Position numbers and translations under genes: made by a program
The notes under the pieces: model-generated
The model's input: only the letters and a program-made list of their open reading frames with translations
The model's database searches: none
What the model was told of the DNA's origin: nothing
Source of the DNA: Ensifer sp. PDNC004
GTDB lineage: Bacteria > Pseudomonadota > Alphaproteobacteria > Rhizobiales > Rhizobiaceae
Length of the DNA: 64,000 nucleotides
NCBI RefSeq assembly: GCF_016919405.1
Contig: NZ_CP070352.1
Location: 1,727,990-1,791,989 of the forward strand
Direction of reading: 5' to 3'
Part shown: one piece after another, positions 1-8,548 of the stretch
How the letters are laid out: each line of letters begins with the position of its first letter
Numbering within the stretch: the stretch's first letter is position 1

Positions 1-794
1 CGCTGCTTTTCCAGAATATTACGCCCCTTTCTTCTTGAGATTTCGACGAAAATGTTGAAAATTCGCTCACCAAGAAAGCCGAAAATCCGCTGATTTCCAT
101 ATTCTTTCAAATATAGAGGGGAGGATAGATCGACGCGCTGCTCTACGTAAAATAGAATACTAAAAAGCCACTCCATGTATTCACGAAATACTTCTGCTCG
201 CATTATGTACATATGGCAGAAGTAGCCTTCTTTGCGCTGTATGGTCTCCTCCGCGACTTTTGAGTGTTCAGGATATAGCTTGGCTATCCCTTCAAGCGCC
301 AGCTCGAGATCTCGGATATGGTGCAACGCATCGTAATGATTGTAAAGCGATGTAGCTTCCCGCCACTCCGGAGGGCGTAAGACGGTCTCTATGACGGGAG
401 TTACGATATCACTGCCATGAACTGAGTTATAAATACTATCCTTGTCCCAACCAAAACGCGCGATATTCTCCTCAGAAAAATCGTGGAAACTCTTTTCAGA
501 CCAATGCACAGATTCTGGATATTGATCCGGGCCAAAGTTGAAAAATCTTCGATAGTGAAAAAAACCAACATACTTTGGTAATCGCGTATTCTTCCAAACC
601 CAATACATGGGCGTGATCTCCGCGTAAAACGGATTTCGCGCCGAAATATTGTCCTTGGTATCGTCGCCCGAAATAGGAAGTCTATAATGAATTGCGCTTC
701 CACCCTGAATCGCTTCAAAGTGGGGAAGCTCCGGAAAGACTTTTGCGTTATGGCTTACAATGTAAATCTTCAAGGGGTTTCTCATGAAACTCAT
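1..794 (-). CDS. DUF4422-family polysaccharide biosynthesis protein, cut by the window edge
   Basis: Reverse-strand reading gives 264 uninterrupted residues from an ATG at 794 (a second in-frame ATG is at 785) running off the left edge. Diagnostic blocks are GDDTKDNIS at about residues 43-51, MYWVWKN at 63-69 and HYRRFF at 80-85. These match the DUF4422 family, which occurs in capsule and LPS clusters and is thought to be involved in glycosyl transfer; its reaction is not established. The gene reads in the same direction as the possible glycosyltransferase just upstream and the kps-type genes beyond the IS block. Base composition is visibly AT-richer than the exo and wg regions, suggesting acquisition. 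The C-terminus is missing. Confidence 0.8.
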   Translation of the reverse strand, partial: MSFMRNPLKIYIVSHNAKVFPELPHFEAIQGGSAIHYRLPISGDDTKDNISARNPFYAEITPMYWVWKNTRLPKYVGFFHYRRFFNFGPDQYPESVHWSEKSFHDFSEENIARFGWDKDSIYNSVHGSDIVTPVIETVLRPPEWREATSLYNHYDALHHIRDLELALEGIAKLYPEHSKVAEETIQRKEGYFCHMYIMRAEVFREYMEWLFSILFYVEQRVDLSSPLYLKEYGNQRIFGFLGERIFNIFVEISRRKGRNILEKQ

Positions 795-962
795 AATATG
801 TTTTCGTGCCTTGCCTTGATAAAGCGGCCCTCTGATATCATAAATAGCGGTTGAAGCAAGGCGATATAAGAGTGTTTAAAGAACGCCGTCTGCAAAAGAC
901 GTGGGCCTGCATTCCAGTCTACTACGACGCTGGGCCAGTCGGTATTTTCTGAGGCAACACGT

Positions 963-2063
963 TCAGTCAGCAAACATCGAAGGGCTATGCCACCGTTCGC
1001 GTGAGAAGAGGAGCCCCATGCCGTACTGCTCACACTCGGTAATGATGTCGCGCATGTCCCAGTGGTTGACTTTCGTCCGATCGGGATTGTGCGATACATC
1101 GTGCAGCAGGCGAATGAATGCCGGGTATTTGGTATCTGGAAGCTCGCCGTTGAGGAAACGGTATACTTTATCCTTAGTCAGTAGATTGCGATAGACGTCA
1201 TCATGCGCGGTCAGTTCCCGTAGGAGGCGATGGCATCCAATGACATAGTGCAGTTGTTCCTGGTAATGCATGAAGGCTAACGGATATTCGGAAAAGTAGT
1301 GAGTATCGTTGCTGAAGGAATATCGCACGCCGTCTCGGAACCTATGAAATTCAGACTCTAAATAGCGGCCCAGAGGTGGGTTGCCCCAGGCGTGAGCGAT
1401 GAACGGCGGACTTGCCAGTTCTGGGCGTTTGCCAGCCGGTATGCGATACAGGCCAGCGCTGTGTACCGCAAAGGCCGCGATTTTTTCTTCGTCAAGATCA
1501 AGGGTTGAATTGATCGAGGACAGGCCCCAATGACGGATATCGTGCTTTCGGGAGACGGCTTTGATATGCTCAAGACCAGCGACCGCGTCGGTGTTGAGGA
1601 GATCGACTATCGAAGTGTACGAATTCATGAAATCATCACTAATCTGAACGAAGCACGTGCTGTCCGGATAGTAAAAATCGCACCGAGAGCGCTCGAGGGC
1701 GTCCGTCGCACCGGAATTGATAACGATATCGCCGTCAACGCTAAGTTTCTTGCCAGTTAAGAATTCATTCAAAACGAACCATCGCATGGTATTCTTGAAG
1801 AAAAACCCCCCGCGTGTATCGTGTGAGAATATCCTTCTTATTCCGACGTATTTTTTTTCCAAATCGGAGAAGAATGGTTCGCAATCTATAATTTCGTACC
1901 CGAATCGTCCTGCGCTTGTTTGCTTGAAAAGCTCATAGCCGTGGAGACAGAGGAGTTTTATTTTAAAGCCGCGCCTGTGATGCACTCGTGCGATATTATC
2001 GATCGCAAGTCTTGCTGATATATATTTTAGATCGTCGGCCCAAACTACAACGCCAATGTCCAA
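963..2063 (-). CDS. possible glycosyltransferase of a surface-polysaccharide locus
   Basis: A 366-aa protein. The start is TTG, preceded by GGGAG seven bases upstream on the coding strand, which favours this start over an internal ATG. I do not recognise a named family. The N-terminus (IGVVVWADDLKYISARLAID) looks like a Rossmann-type opening, and an acidic DGD follows a hydrophilic segment (KKLSVDGDIVI, near residue 115), reminiscent of the DXD sugar-nucleotide motif of GT-A enzymes. No signal peptide or membrane segment is evident. It lies 168 bases upstream of the DUF4422 gene on the same strand. AT-rich composition resembles that neighbour. The enzymatic role is inferred from context and one weak motif. 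Confidence 0.6.
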   Translation of the reverse strand: MDIGVVVWADDLKYISARLAIDNIARVHHRRGFKIKLLCLHGYELFKQTSAGRFGYEIIDCEPFFSDLEKKYVGIRRIFSHDTRGGFFFKNTMRWFVLNEFLTGKKLSVDGDIVINSGATDALERSRCDFYYPDSTCFVQISDDFMNSYTSIVDLLNTDAVAGLEHIKAVSRKHDIRHWGLSSINSTLDLDEEKIAAFAVHSAGLYRIPAGKRPELASPPFIAHAWGNPPLGRYLESEFHRFRDGVRYSFSNDTHYFSEYPLAFMHYQEQLHYVIGCHRLLRELTAHDDVYRNLLTKDKVYRFLNGELPDTKYPAFIRLLHDVSHNPDRTKVNHWDMRDIITECEQYGMGLLFSRERWHSPSMFAD

Positions 2064-2340
2064 GGTAAGTCTCCCGTGGTATGCCTTACGGGACCCCTTC
2101 TATATCGATCTTCGGCACGGGCGCAACTTAGGAATTCCAGCAGCGGGCAGGAGGTCGCGGATAGATATCATCGCGGGGGGGCGCGTGTGATGTAAGCGGC
2201 AAGCAGACCCCGTCTGGAGCAGGGGGTGGCATCGGGCTTGTTCGTGTGCGTTCAGGGAATGAGCGTTGGTATGAATAGCTGTGTCCGAACATAGAACGTT
2301 CCATATGATCGAAGCCGTTGCGGATCGGTTGTAGGGGGCG

Positions 2341-2613
2341 CCGCGGCTGTTTCGACCCTGGTCAGATGAGTTCAAGGCTCAGGCGGTAGCTGCTGGGGCG
2401 AGCGTTTCGGCGGTGGCGAGACGCATCGGCATTGATCCCTCGCAGTTGTTCACGTGGCGGCGCAATGGCCGTCTGAAAGCTGAGGCGGTCGTCGATACGG
2501 CTGGAAGCGACCGTTCCAATGTGGACATCATCTTCGGGGACGCCGTGATCCGCGTGGATGTCGGTATCGACGAGTCTCACGTCGTTAAGCTGATCCGCGC
2601 GGTGCGCTCTGCA
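2341..2613 (+). pseudogene. IS66-family TnpA (OrfA) remnant
   Basis: An open stretch reads a typical rhizobial IS66 small-ORF protein: a helix-turn-helix start (SVSAVARRIGIDPSQLFTW) then the second conserved block (GDAVIRVDVGIDESHVVKLI). The family's usual start and the residues between WSDEFKAQAV and GASVSA are lost, and the frame runs straight into IS110-like sequence, so it is a fused relic rather than a gene. No matching terminal repeats were found. Confidence 0.65.
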
Positions 2614-2619
2614 CTGCAC

Positions 2620-2700
2620 GAGAGCGATCGGGTCGGGCGTATCTCCCGCTGCGGTGACGTGATGACGAGAACTCTGCTCTACGAGGCCGCTCATTCGCTG
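2620..2700 (+). pseudogene. IS110-family transposase fragment (C-terminal block)
   Basis: The peptide GRISRCGDVMTRTLLYEAAHSL matches the conserved C-terminal block of IS110/IS116/IS902 transposases. Only about 27 codons remain, fused in frame behind the IS66 TnpA remnant and followed directly by a different IS110-like piece. It is debris from recombination between elements. Confidence 0.55.
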
Positions 2701-2705
2701 CGTAG

Positions 2706-3074
2706 TAATGGCATATCTAGGCTTGGTACCGTCAGAAAGCTCGACGGGCGAACGCGTCAAACGTGGCGGGATCACCAAAGCGGGCAACGTCCGGGCGCGC
2801 CGCGCGCTCATAGAAGGGGCTTGGACATCTAGAAGGGGCTTGGACATATCGCTACCCGGCGCGTGTGAGCCCGGCGATCCAGGCTCGGCTTGTAGGCCTG
2901 CGGAAGGTAGTCCGGGACATAGCGTGGAAGGGACAGGTTCAGCTTTGCACGCGTTATCGCAGGCTGATCAGTGCCGGCAAAGCAAAGACAGTCGCGGTAG
3001 CCGCTATCGCGCGAAAAATGGCGGCTTTCCTATGGGCGATTGGACAAGAGGTTGCGCCACTCGGGAAGTCTTAG
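2706..3074 (+). pseudogene. IS110-family transposase C-terminal half, frameshifted
   Basis: In one frame the sequence reads YLGLVPSESSTGERVKRGGI then TKAGNVRARRALIEGAW, the IS110-family transposase_20 block. After position 2830 the family sequence continues in another frame (RLVGLRKVVRDIAWKGQVQL and onward to the C-terminus). The shift is explained by a 19-bp tandem duplication at 2812-2849: deleting one copy restores ...EGAW-TYRYPARVSPAIQ... in one frame. The N-terminal DEDD catalytic half is absent. Confidence 0.7.
2812..2849 (+). repeat. 19-bp tandem duplication that frameshifts the IS110 remnant
   Basis: Two adjacent 19-base copies (2812-2830 and 2831-2849), each beginning AGAAGGGGCTTGGACAT, differ by one base at the end. 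Because 19 is not a multiple of three, the second copy throws the IS110 reading frame. This looks like a replication-slippage event. Confidence 0.8.
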
Positions 3075-3082
3075 ACCGATAG

Positions 3083-3386
3083 TCAGCCCAAAATAGGCGC
3101 GCCAAAATCATCTGTTTGTTGAACAAGGTTGGAGGCAGGGCCCCGGTGGGGAACCCTCGATACTCCTATGTGGCAGAGACATCCAGGCCCGACACTAGAC
3201 AGAGGCAGCCCCAGACGAACATAGGGAAATGAGGTATCCAGCCCGCGAATGAGAGTATGCCGCCGTCGTCGAAACGCCCTGTGTCCTGCTTTGTTCAATA
3301 ACTCCGAGCGTTTGCCGTTCGTCGCCAGACGGAAGGGGGAAGCCATGCTCGGCTGACTTGCAAACGAACATAAGAGGAGGAGTCAT
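3083..3386. other. non-coding stretch between IS remnants
   Basis: No reading frame here has recognisable content. It follows the end of the IS110 remnant and probably includes that element's 3' non-coding tail. It ends with a good Shine-Dalgarno (AAGAGGAGG, 3372-3380) that belongs to the next IS66-type remnant. Confidence 0.4.
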
Positions 3387-3600
3387 ATGACGAAGCATCC
3401 GATTGAAGTGAAAACGTCTGTCGAGCGCCGGCGGCGCTGGTCCCGCGACGACAACGAACGACCTCGTTGCTGCCTGCCTTGAGCCGGGCGCGGTGCTCTC
3501 CGAGATTGCCCGCGCGGCCGAGATCCACGTCAGTCAGCTCTTCCGTGGGCGCAAGGAGGTTTGCCGCGTTGAGGAGCCGTCGATGCAGAGGGTGTCAGTA
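3387..3600 (+). pseudogene. second IS66-family TnpA (OrfA) remnant, frameshifted
   Basis: ATG at 3387 has a strong ribosome-binding site six bases upstream and reads MTKHPIEVKTSVERRRRWSR. Near 3463 the frame shifts, and the continuation LVAACLEPGAVLSEIARAAE then IHVSQLFRGRKEV is the DNA-binding helix-turn-helix region of IS66 TnpA proteins. In the original frame translation stops within about 35 codons. The rest of the element is not present nearby. Confidence 0.6.
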
Positions 3601-3915
3601 CCGGAACAATACTCCCCACTAGTGCCGTTTGAATCTTCCCCATATGTGGAACCGCCCAGTTAGCACGGTGTTTTTTTCGCGCGCCCTCCCGCTGGCGGTG
3701 CGGTCATATGTCCGGCCTGTTAACGCGGTCTATGACCGCTGGCCACGATGAGATCCGCGACGCCGATCGCCTTATCAGTTTGTCGCCCTCGATGGCGCAC
3801 TGGGAAAGACGGTCTGATCGGCGTCGGGATTTAACACATTGGGTTCATCACGCATTTGGCAACTTGCCACTTGATCCGGCTGCAAAAAGCCGGAACCTCT
3901 CCTTCTATGTTCTCA
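3601..3915. other. no recognisable gene
   Basis: Short frames exist on both strands but none shows family motifs, a convincing ribosome-binding site or consistent coding composition. It lies between IS66 and IS110 relics and is probably eroded element sequence. Confidence 0.4.
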
Positions 3916-4147
3916 CTACATCGCCAGCATCTCGTACGAACCGCCCTTGACGAGAAGCGCCCAGATTGTTCGAGCGATCATATTTGCTAAGGCGACAGCT
4001 GCAACTTTGTAAGGCTTTCGTGCCATCAGCGAGACGATCCAAGAGGGGAGCGTCACTCCCCTGCGTGCTTGCTTCAGGATCGATGTCGCACCGACGATCA
4101 GGAGCGTTCGCAACTGTTTGTTCCCGCGTTTCGATATACGGCCCAGC
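3916..4147 (-). pseudogene. IS110-family transposase C-terminus, truncated by the IS3 element
   Basis: The reverse strand reads LGRISKRGNKQLRTLLIVGA, then RGVTLPSWIVSLMARKPYKV and a C-terminal stop at 3916, a typical IS110 (IS1111-like) transposase end. The frame is cut exactly at 4147/4148, where the IS3 terminal repeat begins, so the IS3 element landed in this IS110 copy. The missing N-terminal part was not found after the other IS3 end at 8560, so that side was lost later. Confidence 0.75.
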
Positions 4148-4159
4148 TGACCTTGCCCC
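4148..4159 (+). repeat. IS3 left terminal inverted repeat
   Basis: TGACCTTGCCCC, perfectly matched by the inverted copy at the far end; similarity continues more loosely inward (ATCCA and TTTTGA shared). Confidence 0.8.
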
Positions 4160-4211
4160 GTTGAAATAATCCATTTTGAAGTAAGCCCTGGCCGATTGAG
4201 AGGACCAGGGA

Positions 4212-4478
4212 ATGAAGCGCAGTCGTTTCACAGACGAACAGATCATCGGGATTCTGAAGGAGCACGAGGCGGGTACGCCGGTCCTGGAGCTTTGCCGCAA
4301 GCACGGCGTCAGCGATGCCAGCATCTATAAGTGGAAAGCCACGTTCGGCGGCATGGAGGTGTCGGAAGCCAAGCGGCTGAAGACGCTGGAGGAGGAGAAC
4401 ACGAGGCTGAAGCGGCTTTTGGCAGACGCGATGCTCGACAATGCCGCCTTGAAAGACCTTTTGGGAAAGAGGTGGTGA
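4212..4478 (+). CDS. IS3-family transposase OrfA
   Basis: An 88-aa protein with an N-terminal helix-turn-helix (FTDEQIIGILKEHEAGTPVL ... CRKHGVSDASIYKWKATFGG) and a C-terminal leucine-zipper-like coiled coil (LKTLEEENTRLKRLLADAML). It is full length for IS3 OrfA (transposase_8 family). OrfA binds the element ends and is fused to OrfB by a -1 frameshift; the run CCTTTTGGGAAAG at 4457-4469 is a plausible slip region just before its stop. OrfA itself looks intact although its partner is destroyed. Confidence 0.85.
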   Translation: MKRSRFTDEQIIGILKEHEAGTPVLELCRKHGVSDASIYKWKATFGGMEVSEAKRLKTLEEENTRLKRLLADAMLDNAALKDLLGKRW

Positions 4479-5055
4479 CGCCCGCAGCAAAGCGGAGAGC
4501 TGTCGCGCATCTGGTGAACTACCATCGGATGAGCGAACGGCGGGTGTGTAAAGCCATCGGCTTTTGCCGAATGACGATCCGTTACGAAACCAGACGCGAC
4601 GACGATCATGGCCTTCGCGAGCAAATGAAGGCGTTGGCACATGAACGCCGCCGCTTCGGATATCGATTCCTTCATGTGCTGCTCAGGCGCGAGGGACACC
4701 TTGTGAACCTCAAGAAGCTCTTTCGGCTCTATCGGGAGGATAAGCTGACGGTGCGCAAGCGTGGCGGCCGGAATCGAGCGATCGGCACCCGAGCACCGAT
4801 GCTGATCCCGATGGCAGCCAATGACCGTTGGTCGCTGGATTTCATATCGGATCAACGCACCGATTTACGCAGGTTCCGGATTCTAACGGTCGTCGACGAT
4901 TGCACCAGGGAATGCCTGGCTCTCGTCGCCGACACGTCGCTCTCCGGCCTACGGGTGGCCCGCGAGCTGGATCGGATCATCGAGGAACGTGGCAAGCCCA
5001 GGATGATCGTCAGCGACGACGGCAGCGAATTCACCAGCAAGGCGATTTTGCAAAT

Positions 5056-5063
5056 GGACGGAT
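5056..5063 (+). repeat. 8-bp target-site duplication, left copy
   Basis: GGACGGAT immediately outside the left IS66 repeat; the identical octamer is at 8196-8203 outside the right repeat. IS66-family elements duplicate 8 bp on insertion. Confidence 0.9.
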
Positions 5064-5085
5064 GTGAGGGCGACGAACAGCCCAC
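5064..5085 (+). repeat. IS66 terminal inverted repeat (left)
   Basis: 22 bp starting GTGAGGGC and ending CGAACAGCCCAC; pairs with the right-end repeat with three mismatches. Confidence 0.88.
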
Positions 5086-5123
5086 TGCTTTCGGCGTTGA
5101 CGGAACGGCAATAGCGATTTTTC

Positions 5124-5687
5124 TCAGAACTTCTGCTTTGCCCGCTTCGGCATAAAATAGGTTCGTATATTGGCGAGTGCTTCGGCGACCTCAGCAGCAT
5201 CCTGGCGGGTCGCTTTCCGTTTTGTCTCGCCGAGCTTGCGGATGGGCGCGATGATGTCGCCAGTGACGGCATGAACTCGAAGAACCGGCTGCCAAAGCCT
5301 CGGCGCGTATCCTGTTCCCAACAAAAAGCAGAGGTCCCAATCGAAGGGATCAAAGGTTTGATCATCGAGCCTGGTGAACCTGGGCCGGTAGTCTTTCGGC
5401 GTTTCGGCGAGGCTTGCCGATATCCGGTTGTATTCCGCAACGATGGTTTGCACGGCCCGATGCTCGGTTGTTTCCATCGGCAGGTTCAGGGCCTCCGGGC
5501 CAGTCAGCTCCGGGATCCACTGACGTGGGTCGATAAACTTCGGGCCGATGATGAGAGCCGTGAGATAGCCATCGAGACCGCTCATCGACCAGATCGGCGA
5601 CACCGGACGACGTGCCCTGATGAAGGCTTCGAACGCCTCGTCATCGAGCTTCGGTCGTGCCGTTGTCTGTTGGTTGTTCTGTGTCAT
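5124..5687 (-). CDS. UPF0149 (YgfB/YecA-like) passenger protein of the IS66 element
   Basis: A 187-aa protein. The ATG at 5687 overlaps the tnpC stop (ATGA), so it should be translationally coupled to tnpC. The block MSGLDGYLTALIIGPKFIDP then QWIPEL, followed by an AEYNRI segment and a DPFDWDLCFLLG segment, matches the UPF0149 family, whose biochemical role is unresolved. Genes of this family are recurrent passengers at the tnpC-distal end of rhizobial IS66 elements. The frame is intact although tnpC next to it is broken. The C-terminus is basic (PKRAKQKF) and lacks the SEC-type zinc motif often found in longer YecA proteins. Confidence 0.75.
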   Translation of the reverse strand: MTQNNQQTTARPKLDDEAFEAFIRARRPVSPIWSMSGLDGYLTALIIGPKFIDPRQWIPELTGPEALNLPMETTEHRAVQTIVAEYNRISASLAETPKDYRPRFTRLDDQTFDPFDWDLCFLLGTGYAPRLWQPVLRVHAVTGDIIAPIRKLGETKRKATRQDAAEVAEALANIRTYFMPKRAKQKF

Positions 5688-7257
5688 GCCGCCCGTTGCT
5701 CCTGACCTGCAATGCTCTCGCGGTCGGCCTTCCAGGCCCATGAAAAGAGTGTGTCCATCTGCTTCGCGGTCACCTTGCCGGAGATGATGCGTTCCAGCAC
5801 ATCGTCAAGCCAGACCTCGGGGTCCACACTATTGAGCTTTGCTGTGTTGACGAGCGATGCCAGGACCGCAAAGGTCTTGCCACCGCGTTCATTGCCCACG
5901 AACAACGAATTCTTCCTCGTCAGAGCCACCGATTTCATCGAACGCTCGACCACATTGGAGTCCACTTCGATCCGGCCATCCTCCAGGAAGGCTGCCAGTC
6001 CGCTCCAGTGATTGAGCGTGTAGGAGACAGCCTTGCCCAACGCCGATTTTGACGACACCTCTTGGCTCAGTTCCGTGAGTTGGGCCTTCAGTTCGCTTAT
6101 GACGGGCGCTGCCTCGCGACGCCGTACCGTGAGCTGGGTATCGGCACTTTCACCGCGCAGTCTCGCTTCGATACGATAGATCTCGGCAATTCTGGCCAGG
6201 ATCGACAGCGCCTCCGAAGAACCAGTCAGCTTGACGACTTCGACGAACTTGCGTCGGGCATAGGCAAGGCAGAAGGCCAGTCGCATCGGGGCGACATTGC
6301 TCTTCCCACGGCGCTTGGCCAGAGTTTTATAGGCTTGGTAGCCATCGACCTGAAGTACGCCGGCAAACGACAACAATTGCCCCTCGATCTCGCGAGCGCT
6401 GCGGCTTTCGGAAAAGTATAGGCGACCGCGGGCGGCGCCGGACCATTCCACGGGCGGTCATCGACCGCCTAGGCCACAACTGACAGACCTTGGTTCGTTT
6501 GCGCCCTGGATCAAGCCGCGGCAGCGGGGTCTCATCGCATAATACCCTCGGCTGGGAGCGGATAAAGGCTAGCAGCGCATAATAGAGAAGCTCAAGCCAC
6601 CAGGCGACCCGCGTCACCCAAGCCCCGAGCGTGCCGCGATCGATGATCACGCCGCAGGAGGCAAGCATCTGCGCCTGGCGATGCAGCGGCAAATGCCAGG
6701 CGAACTTCGAAACGGCGACATGGGCGGCAAATGCCGCCATCCATTACGCGCGCCGGCGCCGAAGCCTGGACCATGACGCTCTCGCAGGCCCGGCATGCAT
6801 AGCGCGGCCGAATTGTCCGTTTCACCCGGACAACCGCAGGCACGATGTCGAGCGCCTCGCTGACATCCGTGCCGATACAATGAGGTTCGAACGAGCAGCA
6901 CGGACAAATCTTGCTCTCCGGCTCGATGAGCTCTTCATACCGTGGGAGATGATTGGGCAAACGACCGATGTTGCGCGACGGCGATCGCCGCTCCTGCTTT
7001 GTCACCTCGGCGACGGGTGCAACGTGGTCATCGGCCGCCGCGGGAATGTCGCTGAGATCGCCAAGCTCAAGCATCGCCTGCGCCGGGTCGAGAGCCGTCA
7101 TCTTCTCCGATTTCGGCCCAAAGAGCTGTTGCTCCAGGAAGGCAATGCGCGCCTTGAGGTCGGCATTCTCTGCATCGAGCGAGAGAATGATCCGGCTCAA
7201 TTGCGCGGCATCCTGAGGTAAAGGGTCGGGTCGAAGCGGCGTGGCAGACCCTAGCAC
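5684..7257 (-). pseudogene. IS66 transposase TnpC with two frameshifts
   Basis: Three consecutive segments in different frames together make a full TnpC. Segment one, from about 7257 (GTG) to 6743, has the leucine-zipper start (AENADLKARIAFLEQQLFG) and the zinc-binding ICPCC region. Segment two, 6740 to about 6465, reads HLPLHRQAQMLASCGV and the catalytic-type LCDETPLPRL. Segment three, from about 6465 to 5684, reads LQVDGYQAYKTLA and DSNVVERSMKSVALTRKNSL. The breaks at about 6743 and 6465 prevent a single product. The last segment ends with the ATGA overlap with the UPF0149 gene. Confidence 0.8.
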
Positions 7258-7647
7258 ATGATCCTGAATCGTCAAGCAAATCCAATAGGATAAGCCCGCT
7301 TTCTTTGGCCGCTTTACGGTGTTTCTCTTGACCCGCGTCCAGTCAATACCGGCCAGCAAAAGTGAGAACTCCTGGCTACTCATCTGCATCGCGCCATCGC
7401 GGATCGGTGGCCAAACGAACTTGCCTGCCTCCAGCCATTTCGTCGCCAGGATCATGCCTGATCCGTCCCAATAAATGCAGCGCAGGCGATCGCACCGCTT
7501 GGCGCGGAACACAAACACGTCACCACAATAGGGATCGGCCGCAAGGGCTGATGCCACCAGCGCAACAAGGCCATTTATGCCGCGCCGGAAGTCGACAGGC
7601 TGCGTCGCGACCATGATCTTCACGCCATTCGGCGAAAGTCCGATCAC
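7258..7647 (-). CDS. tnpB: IS66 TnpB (Orf2), reading through into tnpC without a stop
   Basis: A typical IS66 Orf2 protein: KIMVATQPVDFRRGINGLVA, then GDVFVFRAKRCDRLRCIYWD and KWLEAGKFVWP. It begins with ATG at 7647, overlapping the tnpA end by four bases. Family members normally stop after about 115-120 residues. Here no stop occurs, and the frame runs on through a linker (AGLSYWICLTIQDH) into the tnpC N-terminus, making an open TnpB-TnpC fusion of 351 codons to 6592. TnpB is required for IS66 transposition but has no assigned catalytic activity. Confidence 0.7.
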
Positions 7648-8114
7648 CGGCGTGCTCGCAACGCCGCCACGATCGCCTGCGCCAACTCGGGCGCCACCGA
7701 GCCGATCACGGTCATGCGCGCGCCGGCAATCTCGATCTCAATACGACCCGTGGCGTAGTGGGGGACATCCGACGGCGAGTTCTCGGAAGACGTTCGATCG
7801 CCAACCACCGTCACCGGCACGAACATTGCCTGCTGCGCGCAGGTACTGGCAGAGCGACGAGAGGTCAACCCAGATTCCCGACGCCAGACGTTCAGCAAGC
7901 CGCGATTGGCGCCCCAGCGCCTGGCAACGGCCGAGATGTTCACGTCGGGCTCTGCGCTTTCCGCAAGGATCCGCGCCTTCTCCTCGTCAGTCCAATTCCG
8001 CCGCTGGCGTCGACCGGTGATCACCTCGATCCGACGATACCTTCCCTCATGCCTGGCCTCATGCATGCCTTCATCCATGACTTCAAGCATGGCATCAGCG
8101 CGATCTCCAACCAT
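7644..8114 (-). CDS. tnpA: IS66 TnpA (Orf1)
   Basis: A 156-aa protein with the helix-turn-helix region [20 protein letters not shown] then [20 protein letters not shown], and the C-terminal block [20 protein letters not shown] typical of IS66 Orf1. The start at 8114 could instead be one of several nearby in-frame ATGs. It overlaps tnpB by four bases, the usual coupling in this family. The frame is intact. Confidence 0.75.
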   Translation of the reverse strand: MVGDRADAMLEVMDEGMHEARHEGRYRRIEVITGRRQRRNWTDEEKARILAESAEPDVNISAVARRWGANRGLLNVWRRESGLTSRRSASTCAQQAMFVPVTVVGDRTSSENSPSDVPHYATGRIEIEIAGARMTVIGSVAPELAQAIVAALRARR

Positions 8115-8173
8115 CCTGTTCCGCTGCTATCGGTGAAGGAGCTTATCTCGCGGCCTCGATCACAAAAGGAAAG

Positions 8174-8195
8174 GTGGGCTGTTCGGAGCGCTCAC
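8174..8195 (-). repeat. IS66 terminal inverted repeat (right)
   Basis: On the reverse strand it starts GTGAGCGC and ends CGAACAGCCCAC; 19 of 22 bases match the left repeat. Confidence 0.88.
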
Positions 8196-8203
8196 GGACG
8201 GAT
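8196..8203 (+). repeat. 8-bp target-site duplication, right copy
   Basis: GGACGGAT, identical to 5056-5063. Joining the flanks across one copy regenerates the IS3 orfB sequence apart from one extra base. Confidence 0.9.
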
Positions 8204-8548
8204 CGGAGCAAGGTGGATTGGCACTACACCGCGCCGGGCAAGCCGATCCAGAACGCCTTCATCAAAAGCTTCAATGGGCGGCTGCGCGACGAGTTCCTGA
8301 ATGAGACGCTCTTCACGTCACTGGCCCACGCTCGATCAGCGCTTTCAAACTGGCGCAGCGACTACAACGATCACCGACCGCACTCCGGCCTCGGCTGGCT
8401 GACACCTGTCGAGTTCGTTCAGACCAACAACCCGCGACGTGATTCGGTGCTGCGCAGCCGAAATGGCTCCGCACCGCAACCCGCCGCTACCGCCCCAAAG
8501 ACAGCAACCAAAAAAACCCGCAGCGAACTCAAAACTGGATAAAACTTG

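Larger units (their letters stand above)
5064..8195 (-). mobile_element. IS66-family element (3132 bp) with passenger gene
   Basis: The boundaries are set by 22-bp inverted repeats (5064-5085 and 8174-8195), 19 of 22 matching. Both begin GTGAG and share CGAACAGCCCAC, and they are flanked by the 8-bp duplication GGACGGAT. The reverse strand carries tnpA, tnpB, tnpC and a UPF0149 gene in that order. The element sits inside IS3 orfB. tnpC has two frameshifts, so the copy is probably not autonomous. Length exceeds a basic IS66 because of the extra gene. Confidence 0.9.
4457..8542 (+). pseudogene. IS3-family transposase OrfB, split and inactivated
   Basis: The 5' part (to about 5055) reads the integrase-type OrfB from KEVVTPAAKRRAVAHL through WSLDFISDQRTD (first catalytic Asp) and IVSDDGSEFTSKAIL (second Asp). 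The 3' part resumes after the IS66 element at 8204 ([19 protein letters not shown]) and ends at 8542. Three lesions are visible. An extra A in the AAA run at 5052-5054 puts the halves out of register. The IS66 insertion interrupts the gene. The third catalytic residue, Glu in the family's F-V/I-E-S-F-N-G motif, is Lys here (AFIKSFNG). Confidence 0.85.
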
